From positions 949,970 through 1,013,969 of the forward strand of contig NZ_CP087263.1 of NCBI RefSeq assembly GCF_020923435.1: DNA of 64,000 nt, in the 5' to 3' direction. This document shows, piece by piece, positions 53,848 through 61,592 of the stretch; the stretch's first letter is position 1; each line of letters starts with the position of its first letter. The stretch is from Brevibacillus humidisoli. Its GTDB lineage: Bacteria > Bacillota > Bacilli > Brevibacillales > Brevibacillaceae. The notes beneath the pieces were generated by a model. The model saw nothing but the letters and a program-made list of their open reading frames with translations. It did not search any database and was not told where the DNA came from. Both the position numbers and the translations under genes were made by a program.

Positions 53848-54030
53848 GAAAATAGAGGTGCGCAGCGGATCAGTATTTCTTTTTTATATGGGGATGGGGA
53901 TCCTGTGAAAAAGGAAGAAAGGCCAATGCGCCGAAGTTTGAGCGGTTCTCCCCAGACCGCACAAGCTGGGGTGTGCGTGAACAGCGTACGTCCTGTCATG
54001 GAAGGATACCCTTTCGTGGAGCGCTATTTC
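53848..54030 (+). promoter_or_regulatory. Lysine riboswitch (L-box) aptamer
   Basis: P1 pairs GAAAATAG (53848-53855) with CTATTTC (54024-54030). Conserved L-box elements follow in order: AGAGGTGCG, GATGGGGATCCTGTGAAA, AAGGAAGAAAGG, GCGCCGAAG, GCTGGGG, CCTGTCA and the 3' junction GGAGCGCTATTTC. These match the Bacillus lysC leader closely. A terminator hairpin follows at 54064. Lysine binding should promote termination and lower expression of the dap genes. Confidence 0.92.
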
Positions 54031-54063
54031 CGTTGGTGAACCGAGTTCTTACGGGAAAATATC

Positions 54064-54095
54064 GCAATGAGAGGCGTGCCGCTCATTGCTTTTTT
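54064..54095 (+). terminator. Lysine-riboswitch expression-platform terminator
   Basis: GCAATGAG (54064-54071) pairs with CTCATTGC (54082-54089), with an inner GGC/GCC extension and six T behind. The outer stem sequence is the same as I recall for the B. subtilis lysC leader terminator. Confidence 0.88.
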
Positions 54096-54165
54096 ACATG
54101 TTGCGATGGCCTACCCGTTCATGACGAGTAATCAAAAACAGAAAGAGATAGAGGAGGATGAAAAG

Positions 54166-54876
54166 ATGAACATGATGGATGCCAATGAAATCATCAAGTT
54201 TATTCAAACCAGCGAAAAGAAAACCCCGGTGAAGGTTCATGTGAAAGGGGATCTGGAAGGCATCGACTTCGGTTCCACAACAAAGGCTTTTATCACAGGC
54301 AACGTGGGGATACTGTTCGGGGAGTGGAAAGAGATCCAACCGGTGCTGGAGGCGAATAAGGAGCAGATCGAAGATTATGTCGTCGAGAGTGACCGGCGCA
54401 ACTCTGCTATTCCGTTGCTCGATACCAAGGAGATCCAAGCACGAATCGAGCCGGGTGCCGTTATTCGCGATCAGGTCTCCATCGGCAAAAACGCAGTGAT
54501 CATGATGGGCGCGATGATCAACATCGGTGCCGTTATCGGCGAAGGAACGATGATCGACATGAACGTGGTAGTCGGTGGGCGTGGGACGATCGGTAACAAC
54601 TGCCATATTGGTGCCGGATCCGTGATCGCCGGCGTGATCGAGCCGCCGTCGGCAACGCCAGTGATCATCGAAGACGATGTAGTAATTGGTGCCAATGCTG
54701 TCGTGCTTGAGGGAGTACGTGTAGGCAAAGGAGCCGTCGTCGCTGCCGGAGCAGTGGTGATCGAGGACGTGCCGCCTTATGTTGTGGTGGCAGGCACTCC
54801 CGCCCGTGTGATCAAACAGATCGATGAAAAGACGAAGTCGAAGACAGAAATCAAACAGGAACTGCGCCAACTGTAA
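54166..54876 (+). CDS. dapH: Tetrahydrodipicolinate N-acetyltransferase
   Basis: This 236-residue protein has a left-handed beta-helix acetyltransferase domain built of hexapeptide repeats ([50 protein letters not shown]). The N-terminal DapH domain opens [21 protein letters not shown] chose the ATG at 54166 after GAGGAGGATG; the length matches B. subtilis DapH. It makes N-acetyl-2-amino-6-oxopimelate for lysine and cell-wall synthesis and is controlled by the upstream lysine riboswitch. Confidence 0.95.
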   Translation: MNMMDANEIIKFIQTSEKKTPVKVHVKGDLEGIDFGSTTKAFITGNVGILFGEWKEIQPVLEANKEQIEDYVVESDRRNSAIPLLDTKEIQARIEPGAVIRDQVSIGKNAVIMMGAMINIGAVIGEGTMIDMNVVVGGRGTIGNNCHIGAGSVIAGVIEPPSATPVIIEDDVVIGANAVVLEGVRVGKGAVVAAGAVVIEDVPPYVVVAGTPARVIKQIDEKTKSKTEIKQELRQL

Positions 54877-54898
54877 CGGCGTTGAAGGAGGAGCCGCT

Positions 54899-56113
54899 TT
54901 GGAGGACTGGCGTTCACTCGATCAGACCTACCTGATGTCCACCTATAAACGATTGCCGATTGCCATTGTCAGAGGAGAAGGCAACTATCTGTACGATACG
55001 GAAGGAAAATCATATCTTGACTTGTTTACCGGCCTGGCAGTCAGCGTATTAGGCCACTCGCATCCGGCAATCGTCCGCGCCCTGCAGCAGCAGGGTGCGG
55101 CTTTTCTGCACATCTCTAACATCTTTTTAAACACGCCGGCTATTCAACTGGCCCGCCGTTTAGTGGAGCATTCCATACCAGGCAAAGTGTTTTTCACCAA
55201 CTCAGGTGCAGAGGCTACTGAAGCAGCGATCAAACTGATCCACAAGTGGACGGTCCGGGATGGTGGGCGGAGAGCGGGCATTGCCGTGTTGAAAAACAGT
55301 TTTCACGGACGAACGCTGGGGGCCCTGCGGCTCACCCGCCAAGCTCACGTTTATCAAGATTTTCCTAGCCCTGACATCCCTGTCTATGAGCTGGAAGCCA
55401 ACGATCTGGACCAGCTGCGGCAGCTGTGCAGGGAAAACCGGCCAGCGGCACTGCTGATGGAGCCGGTACTCGGTTCAGGTGGAATTATCCCGCTTTCAGA
55501 GGAGTATTTGCGTCAGGCTGAAGAGATTTGCCGTCAGGAAGGCATCCTGTTATGCATGGATGAAATCCAGACAGGCATCGGCCGAACGGGAGAGTTGTTC
55601 GCCTATCAGCATGCGGGAATCACCCCTGATCTGATCCTGTTTGCCAAAGGGGTAGGCGGTGGATTGCCGCTCGGTGGTATCATAGGCGGAGAGAAGCTGA
55701 TGAATCTGTTTGAGCCGGGTGACCACGGCAGCACGTTTGCCCCTTCTCCGTTAAGCGCGGCACTGGGCAATGCGGTCCTTGACGTACTGCTGGACGCAGA
55801 GTTTTTGCAGCACGTCCGAGACACCGCTGCCTATCTGCAGAAATCTCTGCAGCAACTGGTCGAACTGGAACCGAATCTGTGTCAGGAGATACGCGGCAAA
55901 GGCATGATGGCTGGCATCGTCATCCATGCTTCCCCCGAGGCAGTGCGTGAACTGCAGCAAGGTTTGCTCGACGAGGGCATCCTCGTTGATATCACACAAA
56001 AGACGATTATTCGCCTGCTGCCGCCGCTGACGATCACACAGCAGGAGATTGACCGCTTCGTCGAGACATTCCGTCGTTCGCTGACCAATCTGGGTGAAAA
56101 GAAAGGAATATGA
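54899..56113 (+). CDS. Class III aminotransferase, probable N-acetyl-LL-diaminopimelate aminotransferase
   Basis: This 404-residue PLP enzyme of the acetylornithine/ornithine aminotransferase family has [36 protein letters not shown] and the lysine of LFAKGVGGG. It starts with TTG at 54899 after AAGGAGGAG. It sits between dapH and the deacetylase gene, the place of the missing aminotransfer step. In B. subtilis that step is attributed to the class I enzyme PatA, so a class III substitute here is an inference from context. An argD-like role is the alternative. Confidence 0.82.
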   Translation: MEDWRSLDQTYLMSTYKRLPIAIVRGEGNYLYDTEGKSYLDLFTGLAVSVLGHSHPAIVRALQQQGAAFLHISNIFLNTPAIQLARRLVEHSIPGKVFFTNSGAEATEAAIKLIHKWTVRDGGRRAGIAVLKNSFHGRTLGALRLTRQAHVYQDFPSPDIPVYELEANDLDQLRQLCRENRPAALLMEPVLGSGGIIPLSEEYLRQAEEICRQEGILLCMDEIQTGIGRTGELFAYQHAGITPDLILFAKGVGGGLPLGGIIGGEKLMNLFEPGDHGSTFAPSPLSAALGNAVLDVLLDAEFLQHVRDTAAYLQKSLQQLVELEPNLCQEIRGKGMMAGIVIHASPEAVRELQQGLLDEGILVDITQKTIIRLLPPLTITQQEIDRFVETFRRSLTNLGEKKGI

Positions 56114-56117
56114 GACG

Positions 56118-57251
56118 ATGACATTGCCGACGCTGGTACAGATCAGACGAGACTTGCACCAGATTCCCGAACCGGGTTTTCAGGAAGTAAAAACACAGCG
56201 TTACTTGCTGGACTACTTGTCCGCTCTGCCTGCTGCACGGTTCTCGATCAAGACGTGGCGGACCGGTATCTTGGTGAAAGTGCATGGGACAAATCCGTCC
56301 CGGATGTTGGCCTGGCGCGCCGACATGGACGGACTGCCGATTGAGGAGGAGACGAGCTATCCTTTTCGCTCTGTTCACCCGGGCTACATGCACGCCTGCG
56401 GTCACGACATGCACATGACGATTGCTCTGGGCATCCTCACCCATTTTGTGCATCATCCGATCAAAGATGATCTGCTGTTTATCTTTCAACCGGCCGAAGA
56501 AGGGCCGGGCGGTGCACAGCCGATGCTTGCCAGCGAAGAATTGGCAGCGTGGCGTCCAGACGCGATTTTTGCCCTGCACATTGCCCCTGAGTATCCGGTC
56601 GGGACAATCGCGCTACGACAAGGCATCTTGTTTGCCAATACGTCCGAATTGTTTATCGAACTAACCGGAAAAGGAGGCCACGCCGCTTATCCGCACAGGG
56701 CCAACGACATGGTGGTAGCAGCCAGTCATTTGGTTACACAACTGCAGACGATCGTCTCCCGCAACGTTGATCCGCTCGACTCAGCGGTGATCACCATCGG
56801 CAAGATCGAGGGCGGGAGCAGGCAGAACATCATCGCCGAAAAAGCGCGAATAGAAGGAACCATACGTACCATGTCGATGGATTCGATGCAGAGAGTAAAA
56901 GAGCGGATTGAAGCGCTTGTTCAAGGAGTGGAAGTTGGCTTTGCATGCCGCGCCTCGATCGATTACGGTTGTACGTACTCTCAAGTATACAACGATCCGG
57001 CACTGACTGGTGAGTTCATGGAGTGGGCTGGTGAGCGCGAGGACATCCAGCTGATTGAGTGCAGTGCTGCCATGACCGGTGAGGACTTTGGCTATTTTCT
57101 GGCTGAAATCCCGGGCTTCCTGTTCTGGATGGGGGCCGAAACCCCCTATGGCCTACACCATGCCAAGATTGAACCAAGCGAGCAGACGATCGACGTGGCT
57201 GTCCGATTGGTCACCGATTACTTTGCCTGGAAGTCGGACCAAGCTGAATGA
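56118..57251 (+). CDS. dapL: N-acetyldiaminopimelate deacetylase
   Basis: This 377-residue M20 amidohydrolase closely resembles B. subtilis YkuR as I recall it: [66 protein letters not shown] and [11 protein letters not shown]. The ATG at 56118 is preferred; a GTG at 56094 is possible. It overlaps or abuts the aminotransferase gene and completes the acetylase pathway to LL-diaminopimelate. Confidence 0.93.
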   Translation: MTLPTLVQIRRDLHQIPEPGFQEVKTQRYLLDYLSALPAARFSIKTWRTGILVKVHGTNPSRMLAWRADMDGLPIEEETSYPFRSVHPGYMHACGHDMHMTIALGILTHFVHHPIKDDLLFIFQPAEEGPGGAQPMLASEELAAWRPDAIFALHIAPEYPVGTIALRQGILFANTSELFIELTGKGGHAAYPHRANDMVVAASHLVTQLQTIVSRNVDPLDSAVITIGKIEGGSRQNIIAEKARIEGTIRTMSMDSMQRVKERIEALVQGVEVGFACRASIDYGCTYSQVYNDPALTGEFMEWAGEREDIQLIECSAAMTGEDFGYFLAEIPGFLFWMGAETPYGLHHAKIEPSEQTIDVAVRLVTDYFAWKSDQAE

Positions 57252-57283
57252 TCTTCTGCATCAACAGTAGATGACTCATGTAT

Positions 57284-57318
57284 GCAGGCACCCCTGGGTG
57301 TCTGCTGCTTTCGTTTTG
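57284..57318 (+). terminator. Terminator of the dap operon
   Basis: GCAGGCACCC (57284-57293) pairs with GGGTGTCTGC (57296-57305, one G-U pair), followed by TGCTTTCGTTTT. Confidence 0.65.
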
Positions 57319-57486
57319 TGTAGTGAATACGATAGGCCGTTACCCACAGTATGGGTAATGTTGGGAATTTTCGAAGTCACCACAACTTTTCCCCAGATCA
57401 GGCGTATAAACTAGAGGAAAAGAGTTGGAGAGTTTCTATGAGTTGAAACTCCCTTGGAACGGAAATATGCAATGGAGGATCTCGCC

Positions 57487-58083
57487 ATGAGAAAGCAAAT
57501 GTTAGTTGCCCTCACTACCTTGATGATGGTTGGATTGGCAACGACAGCAAATGGAGATGGCATCGTCAAAGTTTCGATCGGCAGCGAACAGCTTGGCGTG
57601 GAACTGCCGGCCTCAAGCGCTCGTTCTGTGCAGGAAGTTGTGAGCAAAATGGGCGGTTTTTCTACCTATGACGAGAAGTCAGGCAAACTTTCGGTAGTGA
57701 AACCGGATGTGAATATTTTGCTGGTTGAAGCGATACAGAGGACAGCAAAGGGGGATATTGTGTTCAGCAACCCAATCGAAGGTTGGCTGGACAAGGACAT
57801 CCCGCGCAACTTTGGCGTGTTCGTCGAGGTTGACAATGCTCCCGCTACAGAAGAGCTTACTCTGAAGTTGGTTCTGGTTGGGCCGGACGGTGAAGTGGTC
57901 GATGCCAAAGAAAAGCCGCGCAAGTTTGATACCAGCAAAGTAACCAGTTTTTTCTTGTCCGATGTCTTTCTCTCCACCAAGCTGGAGCAATATGGCACCT
58001 ACAAGGTACAGGTACTGATGAAGCGTGACGAAGTCTCTCCTTTTGTTGTGGTCGGGGAGAATCGTTTTACCGTCGGAAGGTAA
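57487..58083 (+). CDS. Secreted hypothetical protein (198 residues)
   Basis: A signal peptide (residues 1-23, hydrophobic core LVALTTLMMVGLATT, probable cut after ANG) is followed by a beta-rich domain. KLVLVGPDGEVVDAKEKPRK resembles an Ig-like or Ca-binding extracellular fold. The ATG at 57487 follows GGAGG. No recognised family; could be a Brevibacillus-lineage envelope protein. Confidence 0.6.
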   Translation: MRKQMLVALTTLMMVGLATTANGDGIVKVSIGSEQLGVELPASSARSVQEVVSKMGGFSTYDEKSGKLSVVKPDVNILLVEAIQRTAKGDIVFSNPIEGWLDKDIPRNFGVFVEVDNAPATEELTLKLVLVGPDGEVVDAKEKPRKFDTSKVTSFFLSDVFLSTKLEQYGTYKVQVLMKRDEVSPFVVVGENRFTVGR

Positions 58084-58097
58084 TCGGCTGGGAACGG

Positions 58098-58126
58098 TTT
58101 CATCTACTGCGCATTCGTGGTATAAT
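58098..58126 (+). promoter_or_regulatory. Promoter of the DUF4912 gene
   Basis: TTTCAT (58098-58103) and a perfect TATAAT (58121-58126) with 17 bp spacing, 50 bp before the start codon. Confidence 0.55.
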
Positions 58127-58176
58127 GATTGCGTAACCTCGGCAAGACATATCTTGGAAAGGAAAGATGAAGGCGA

Positions 58177-58539
58177 ATGAAGAAAAATCCCGCGCGATCA
58201 TCGACAGATGAGGGCCCGAGTATACGGATTGCCTGGAGAGACGATCAGTCAATCATGGCCAATTGGGAGATGACGGACAGTTTTCGGCAGGAAGTGGAGC
58301 AGGATTTCTCCATCCCATTTTCGGAATTACCGCTGGTGTTGCGGTTGTATGATGTGACCGACCGTGAGGATATCAAGGAAGATGGTACCGATCTCTATAC
58401 CGACTTTGATATCAACCATCTCTCCTCGGAATGGATTCTGTATGGCGTTACAGCTGGCCTTACCTATCGCGTCGATCTGGGGATTCGCATGCTAAACGGA
58501 CGATTTTATTCGCTGACACGTTCTGAAGCCATATCGTAG
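58177..58539 (+). CDS. DUF4912-family protein
   Basis: This 120-residue protein contains LPLVLRLYDVTDRED, DINHLSSEWILYGV, YRVDLGIRMLNGRFYSL and ending RSEAIS, the defining features of DUF4912. Domain members in other phyla are linked to sensory or developmental proteins, but the function here is unknown. Confidence 0.82.
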   Translation: MKKNPARSSTDEGPSIRIAWRDDQSIMANWEMTDSFRQEVEQDFSIPFSELPLVLRLYDVTDREDIKEDGTDLYTDFDINHLSSEWILYGVTAGLTYRVDLGIRMLNGRFYSLTRSEAIS

Positions 58540-58561
58540 TACGTCCACAGATGAATGATTC

Positions 58562-58593
58562 ACAGGCCCTGAGCAGACAGGGTCTGTTTTTTT
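58562..58593 (+). terminator. Terminator of the DUF4912 gene
   Basis: ACAGGCCCTG (58562-58571) and CAGGGTCTGT (58578-58587, one G-U pair) with the loop AGCAGA and seven T. Confidence 0.88.
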
Positions 58594-58681
58594 GTGATTG
58601 CTTGAGTAGCTGTTTGCCCGGATCATCTTATCGGCACAGAGCTTACTGAGTGATGCCGAGTCTGTAACCGTGGAAAAGTGC

Positions 58682-58713
58682 AAAAAAAGCGGCCCGTCCG
58701 ACGTGGCAGGCCG
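58682..58713 (-). terminator. Terminator of the DUF1885 gene
   Basis: CGGCC/GGCCG-based hairpin (58690-58713), read on the minus strand, ends in GCTTTTTTTGC. Confidence 0.7.
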
Positions 58714-58749
58714 TTCATGTTCATAATGAGTGCAAATCCTGACAGTAAG

Positions 58750-59178
58750 CTACGGTTTACGGGGTTGAAAATACTGGATACGTCCATTAAACAGGTGAAG
58801 CTCTGCCTTAAATTCCTTGGCCAGATATCGGCAGAACTCGTTCGCTTTGCTTTTGTCGCCGTGGGTTGCCGTCTCCGGCAGCGAGATCTGGATATAGTTT
58901 TTTTCGCTGTCCGCTGCTGTTTCACTGCCGACTCCCATGATGATGTATTTGTAGGATTTTGGATCCTTCCCTCTCAGCAAAAACCAGGAATCCTTCCCGT
59001 CTGCTGGCTCTTCGATATTGTAGGGAAAGGCAGCATCTCCATAATCCCAGCCCAACTGTTCACCCGTTTTTTTGGTCATCTCTATGTAGCGCTGAAGTTT
59101 TGCTTTCACGTCGTCGACTGTCGCCTTGGGGATGGTGGAGCCTTCTGCGAAGTAGATGTAGGCCGATTGCAGGTTCAC
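58750..59178 (-). CDS. DUF1885-family protein
   Basis: This is a 142-residue soluble protein with KTGEQLGWDYGDAAFPY, GKDPKSYKYIIMGVG and ETATHGDKSKANEFCRYLAK followed by AELHLFNGR. I associate this set with DUF1885 of Bacillales. The start is GTG after AGGAGTGACC. Unknown function. Confidence 0.72.
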   Translation of the reverse strand: MNLQSAYIYFAEGSTIPKATVDDVKAKLQRYIEMTKKTGEQLGWDYGDAAFPYNIEEPADGKDSWFLLRGKDPKSYKYIIMGVGSETAADSEKNYIQISLPETATHGDKSKANEFCRYLAKEFKAELHLFNGRIQYFQPRKP

Positions 59179-59317
59179 TATAAGGTCACTCCTAATCTGA
59201 CGTGTGATACATCATTTCTTCTCAGTATGAAGTGTAGCACTCCCAGTGCACTTTGACAACTCTTGCCTGCTTTGACTACGGACAGCAGCAGCGGGCGATG
59301 GGGCATCGGCAAAGCAT

Positions 59318-59346
59318 TTGCTTGTGTTTTCAGAAAAGTGTACAAT
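59318..59346 (+). promoter_or_regulatory. Candidate promoter of the MarR-family gene
   Basis: TTGCTT (59318-59323) and TACAAT (59341-59346) with 17 bp spacing, about 70 bp before the start codon. Confidence 0.4.
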
Positions 59347-59414
59347 GTAATACAATATTTTATCTGTCATATGTAGAGAGAGAATGACGATGTGGGGAGA
59401 GGGAGTGTCCTAAC

Positions 59415-59963
59415 ATGCTAGGTTCAGAAGTACAGCAAGTACAGGAAGCATTGTACACGTTGCGGTCGATTAATGTTGTCAACAAGGAAGACTGGGAGCG
59501 TGCCGCCAAGCTGGTCGATCTCGATTCATCCGTCCAACTGAACATTCTCTGGATTGTCTGCTGCTATGAGGGTGTCCGCGTTACACAGATTGCAGAGTGG
59601 ACGTTCTGGCATCCTTCGTCTATTGTCATTCACATCAAAAAACTGATGGATAAAGGATTGGTCACGATTGGCAAATCCGATTTCGACGGCCGGGTGGTGA
59701 ACGTCTATCCAACAGATGCAGGCCGACAGGTGATCGAGACAAGTCGAAGCAGCACCACTTCCATCTTTCGTCTGTCACAGGCTATGGAACAGTTGAGGCA
59801 ACGGTACAGCGAAGGTGTCGTGACGATCTTCTTTGAGTGTCTGACGTTTCTTGCCGAATCGCTCCATGGAACAGAAAAAGTTCGCTGGATCAAAGAGAGT
59901 GAGAGTCGTCTAGCGATGGATACAGAGCTTGTCCATCCAAACAAACAGACGGCTCAGCGTTAA
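59415..59963 (+). CDS. MarR-family regulator (Hpr/ScoC-like)
   Basis: This 182-residue winged-helix protein has DLDSSVQLNILWIVCCYEGVRVTQIAEWTFWHPSSI, a wing KSDFDGRVVNVYPTDAG and long flanking helices. Length and sequence resemble the Hpr/ScoC branch rather than short MarR proteins. GGGAGTG lies about ten bases before the ATG. Targets cannot be seen here. Confidence 0.8.
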   Translation: MLGSEVQQVQEALYTLRSINVVNKEDWERAAKLVDLDSSVQLNILWIVCCYEGVRVTQIAEWTFWHPSSIVIHIKKLMDKGLVTIGKSDFDGRVVNVYPTDAGRQVIETSRSSTTSIFRLSQAMEQLRQRYSEGVVTIFFECLTFLAESLHGTEKVRWIKESESRLAMDTELVHPNKQTAQR

Positions 59964-60061
59964 TCCATTTATTAGGCATCAGGCCCAATGACAGGAAGGC
60001 ACTTGTTATGGTAAACTTAAAATAAACAAAATATTCTTGATTCAGATGGGAGGGGTATTAC

Positions 60062-60361
60062 ATGGACCGTTTTGACAATTTGTACGATTTAAGTGAAACG
60101 GCAAATGTTCGTTTCATGGGCTTCGTATCGGAAATGACGCGATACGATTTTGGGATCGTTTTTACACACCGGTTTTATGGAAAGCCGCTTGTCATTTGCA
60201 TGCAAACGGGTCAGTCTACCCTTCTCAGCTCAGAGGATGTGGGAAATCCGTCGTTCTTGCAAAAAGCTTTCCGGTTGCCCTGTCTGGAGGAAGCCCAACA
60301 GCTGTCTGAATATTTGCAGGACCATTTGCCACCTATGCCTTTTGAAGAAAACCAATACTGA
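60062..60361 (+). CDS. DUF3055-family protein
   Basis: This 99-residue protein has VRFMGFVSEMTRYDFGIVFT, RFYGKPLVICMQTGQSTLL and SSEDVGN, which I recognise as DUF3055 of Bacillales. TGGGAGGGG precedes the ATG. Function unknown. Confidence 0.78.
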   Translation: MDRFDNLYDLSETANVRFMGFVSEMTRYDFGIVFTHRFYGKPLVICMQTGQSTLLSSEDVGNPSFLQKAFRLPCLEEAQQLSEYLQDHLPPMPFEENQY

Positions 60362-60377
60362 CAACGTGATGCGAGAG

Positions 60378-60406
60378 GAGCAGGGGGTGTTGCCCTTCTG
60401 CTCTTT
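60378..60406 (+). terminator. Terminator of the DUF3055 gene
   Basis: GAGCAGGGGG (60378-60387) pairs with CCTTCTGCTC (60394-60403, two G-U pairs), followed by TTTCGCTTT. Confidence 0.65.
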
Positions 60407-60412
60407 CGCTTT

Positions 60413-60427
60413 GTAGTATCATACTAC
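60413..60427 (+). promoter_or_regulatory. 15-bp palindrome before the hydrolase gene
   Basis: GTAGTATCATACTAC is a perfect inverted repeat with a one-base centre, 51 bp before the start codon at 60478. It may be an operator; no regulator is known. Confidence 0.4.
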
Positions 60428-60477
60428 GCGTAGGATCGATAATCTGTGAGGAATAGAAGTACAGGAGGGAGCAGCAG

Positions 60478-61305
60478 ATGAAGTTATTTCGACGCAACTG
60501 GCCGATTTCCGAAGCAAAAGGCAGCGTTGTCCTGGTCCACGGAACAGCGGAACATTCCGGGCGCTATGAACATGTTGCAGCCTATATCAACCGATGCGGC
60601 TACGCGGTATACGCAGGGGATCTGCCAGGGTGGGGGAGATCGCCGGGCCTGAAGGGACATGTGGATACATTTCAAGACTACCTGGAGACGGTGCGTGACT
60701 GGCTGGATACAGCCCGTGCAGAAGCGGATGCTGCGGATATTCCTCTTTACTTGATGGGCCACAGTCTGGGGGGGCTGATCGCGGTCCGTTTGCTTCAGCA
60801 GCTTCAGAGGCAGGATCAGCTGAAGGTGAATGGTCTCATCCTCTCTTCTCCCTGTCTAAAGCTGCGTTTGGCTGTTCCAGCATGGAAGGCGCGAATAGCC
60901 GGTGGACTCAACCAACTCTGGCCCAAGCTGCGGATGTCGAACCAGATCGCCCCCTGGCAGGTAACCAGGGATGAGACCGTTCGCCGACAGTATCGTGTAG
61001 ATCCCATGGTATACAATAAAGTTAGTGTACGCTGGTATTGCGAACTGCAGGAAGCGATGAAAGCGGCGATGGCCGAAGCAGACAAAGTGACTGTACCTCT
61101 ATTGGTCCTGCAGGCTGGCGACGATCAACTGGTCGATCCGGAAGCTGTGGCGCTTTTCGTCAAGCAAGCAAAGGCGACAGACAAGACGTTTCAACTCTAT
61201 TCCGGGCTGTATCATGAGGTGCTCAACGAACCGGAACGTGACCAGGTATTGACTGCCATCGGAGAATGGCTTCAGGGACATGAAAACTCCATTCGACAAA
61301 TGTGA
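60478..61305 (+). CDS. Alpha/beta hydrolase, monoacylglycerol-lipase-like
   Basis: This 275-residue serine hydrolase has the nucleophile elbow GHSLGG (Ser96), the oxyanion segment VHGTAEHSGRY, the acid in LQAGDDQLVDPEA and His in GLYHEVLNEPE. This fits the Hydrolase_4/monoacylglycerol lipase-lysophospholipase group. AGGAGGGAGC precedes the ATG. Substrate not determined. Confidence 0.9.
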   Translation: MKLFRRNWPISEAKGSVVLVHGTAEHSGRYEHVAAYINRCGYAVYAGDLPGWGRSPGLKGHVDTFQDYLETVRDWLDTARAEADAADIPLYLMGHSLGGLIAVRLLQQLQRQDQLKVNGLILSSPCLKLRLAVPAWKARIAGGLNQLWPKLRMSNQIAPWQVTRDETVRRQYRVDPMVYNKVSVRWYCELQEAMKAAMAEADKVTVPLLVLQAGDDQLVDPEAVALFVKQAKATDKTFQLYSGLYHEVLNEPERDQVLTAIGEWLQGHENSIRQM

Positions 61306-61344
61306 CATACAATTAAAGTGCATTGAGCGGTTACTTTTTCCCTA

Positions 61345-61373
61345 TTGACGAAAATAGTATGTCATATTATGAT
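61345..61373 (+). promoter_or_regulatory. Promoter of the SR1-like RNA
   Basis: TTGACG (61345-61350) and TATGAT (61368-61373) with 17 bp spacing; transcription would start near 61380. Confidence 0.7.
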
Positions 61374-61434
61374 GAGTGTAACACATTCGCAAGGAAACGA
61401 GGCGTATGGATTCATGTCAGATGGAGGGATCTTC

Positions 61435-61560
61435 ATGGGGACGATCGTATGCCAAAGCTGCGGTTCGATCATCACACATTTTGAATCGAACCAGGTGAAA
61501 ACGCTTTACAGTGTGGCTGGCTGCAGATGCAGCAAAACAGAACAAGAGGATGAAGAATAG
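61435..61560 (+). CDS. SR1P-like GapA-binding peptide (41 residues)
   Basis: The peptide begins MGTIVCQSCGS and continues with ITHFE and VKTLY before a CxC pair and an acidic tail. This is the SR1P family pattern (MGTIVCQ.C...HFE...TLY...C). GGAGGG lies before the ATG at 61435. In B. subtilis SR1P binds glyceraldehyde-3-phosphate dehydrogenase GapA and stimulates its partnership with RNase J1. Too short for most gene finders. Confidence 0.85.
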   Translation: MGTIVCQSCGSIITHFESNQVKTLYSVAGCRCSKTEQEDEE

Positions 61561-61572
61561 ACGTATTGTAAC

Positions 61573-61592
61573 AGACGCGCTGAGGCGCGTTT
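61573..61592 (+). repeat. Left target-site duplication of the IS element
   Basis: AGACGCGCTGAGGCGCGTTT occurs here and again at 63138-63157, directly flanking the IS. The repeat contains the whole SR1-type terminator stem-loop. The exact duplicated length is 18-20 bp because the edges are shared with the IS ends. Confidence 0.85.

Larger units (their letters stand above)
61380..61592 (+). ncRNA. SR1-like dual-function small RNA
   Basis: From the promoter at 61345 to the hairpin ACGCGC-TGAG-GCGCGT (61575-61590) the transcript would be about 210 nt, close to the 205 nt of B. subtilis SR1. It contains the SR1P reading frame. In B. subtilis the RNA base-pairs with ahrC mRNA and encodes the GapA-binding peptide. 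Here the U-tract of the terminator is cut to TTT by the adjacent IS element. RNA identity is inferred from SR1P and layout. Confidence 0.65.

Noticed and set aside
53794-54039. 81-codon plus-strand open frame upstream of dapH
   Set aside because: It coincides with the lysine riboswitch aptamer; conserved RNA elements explain the sequence and there is no usable ribosome binding site.
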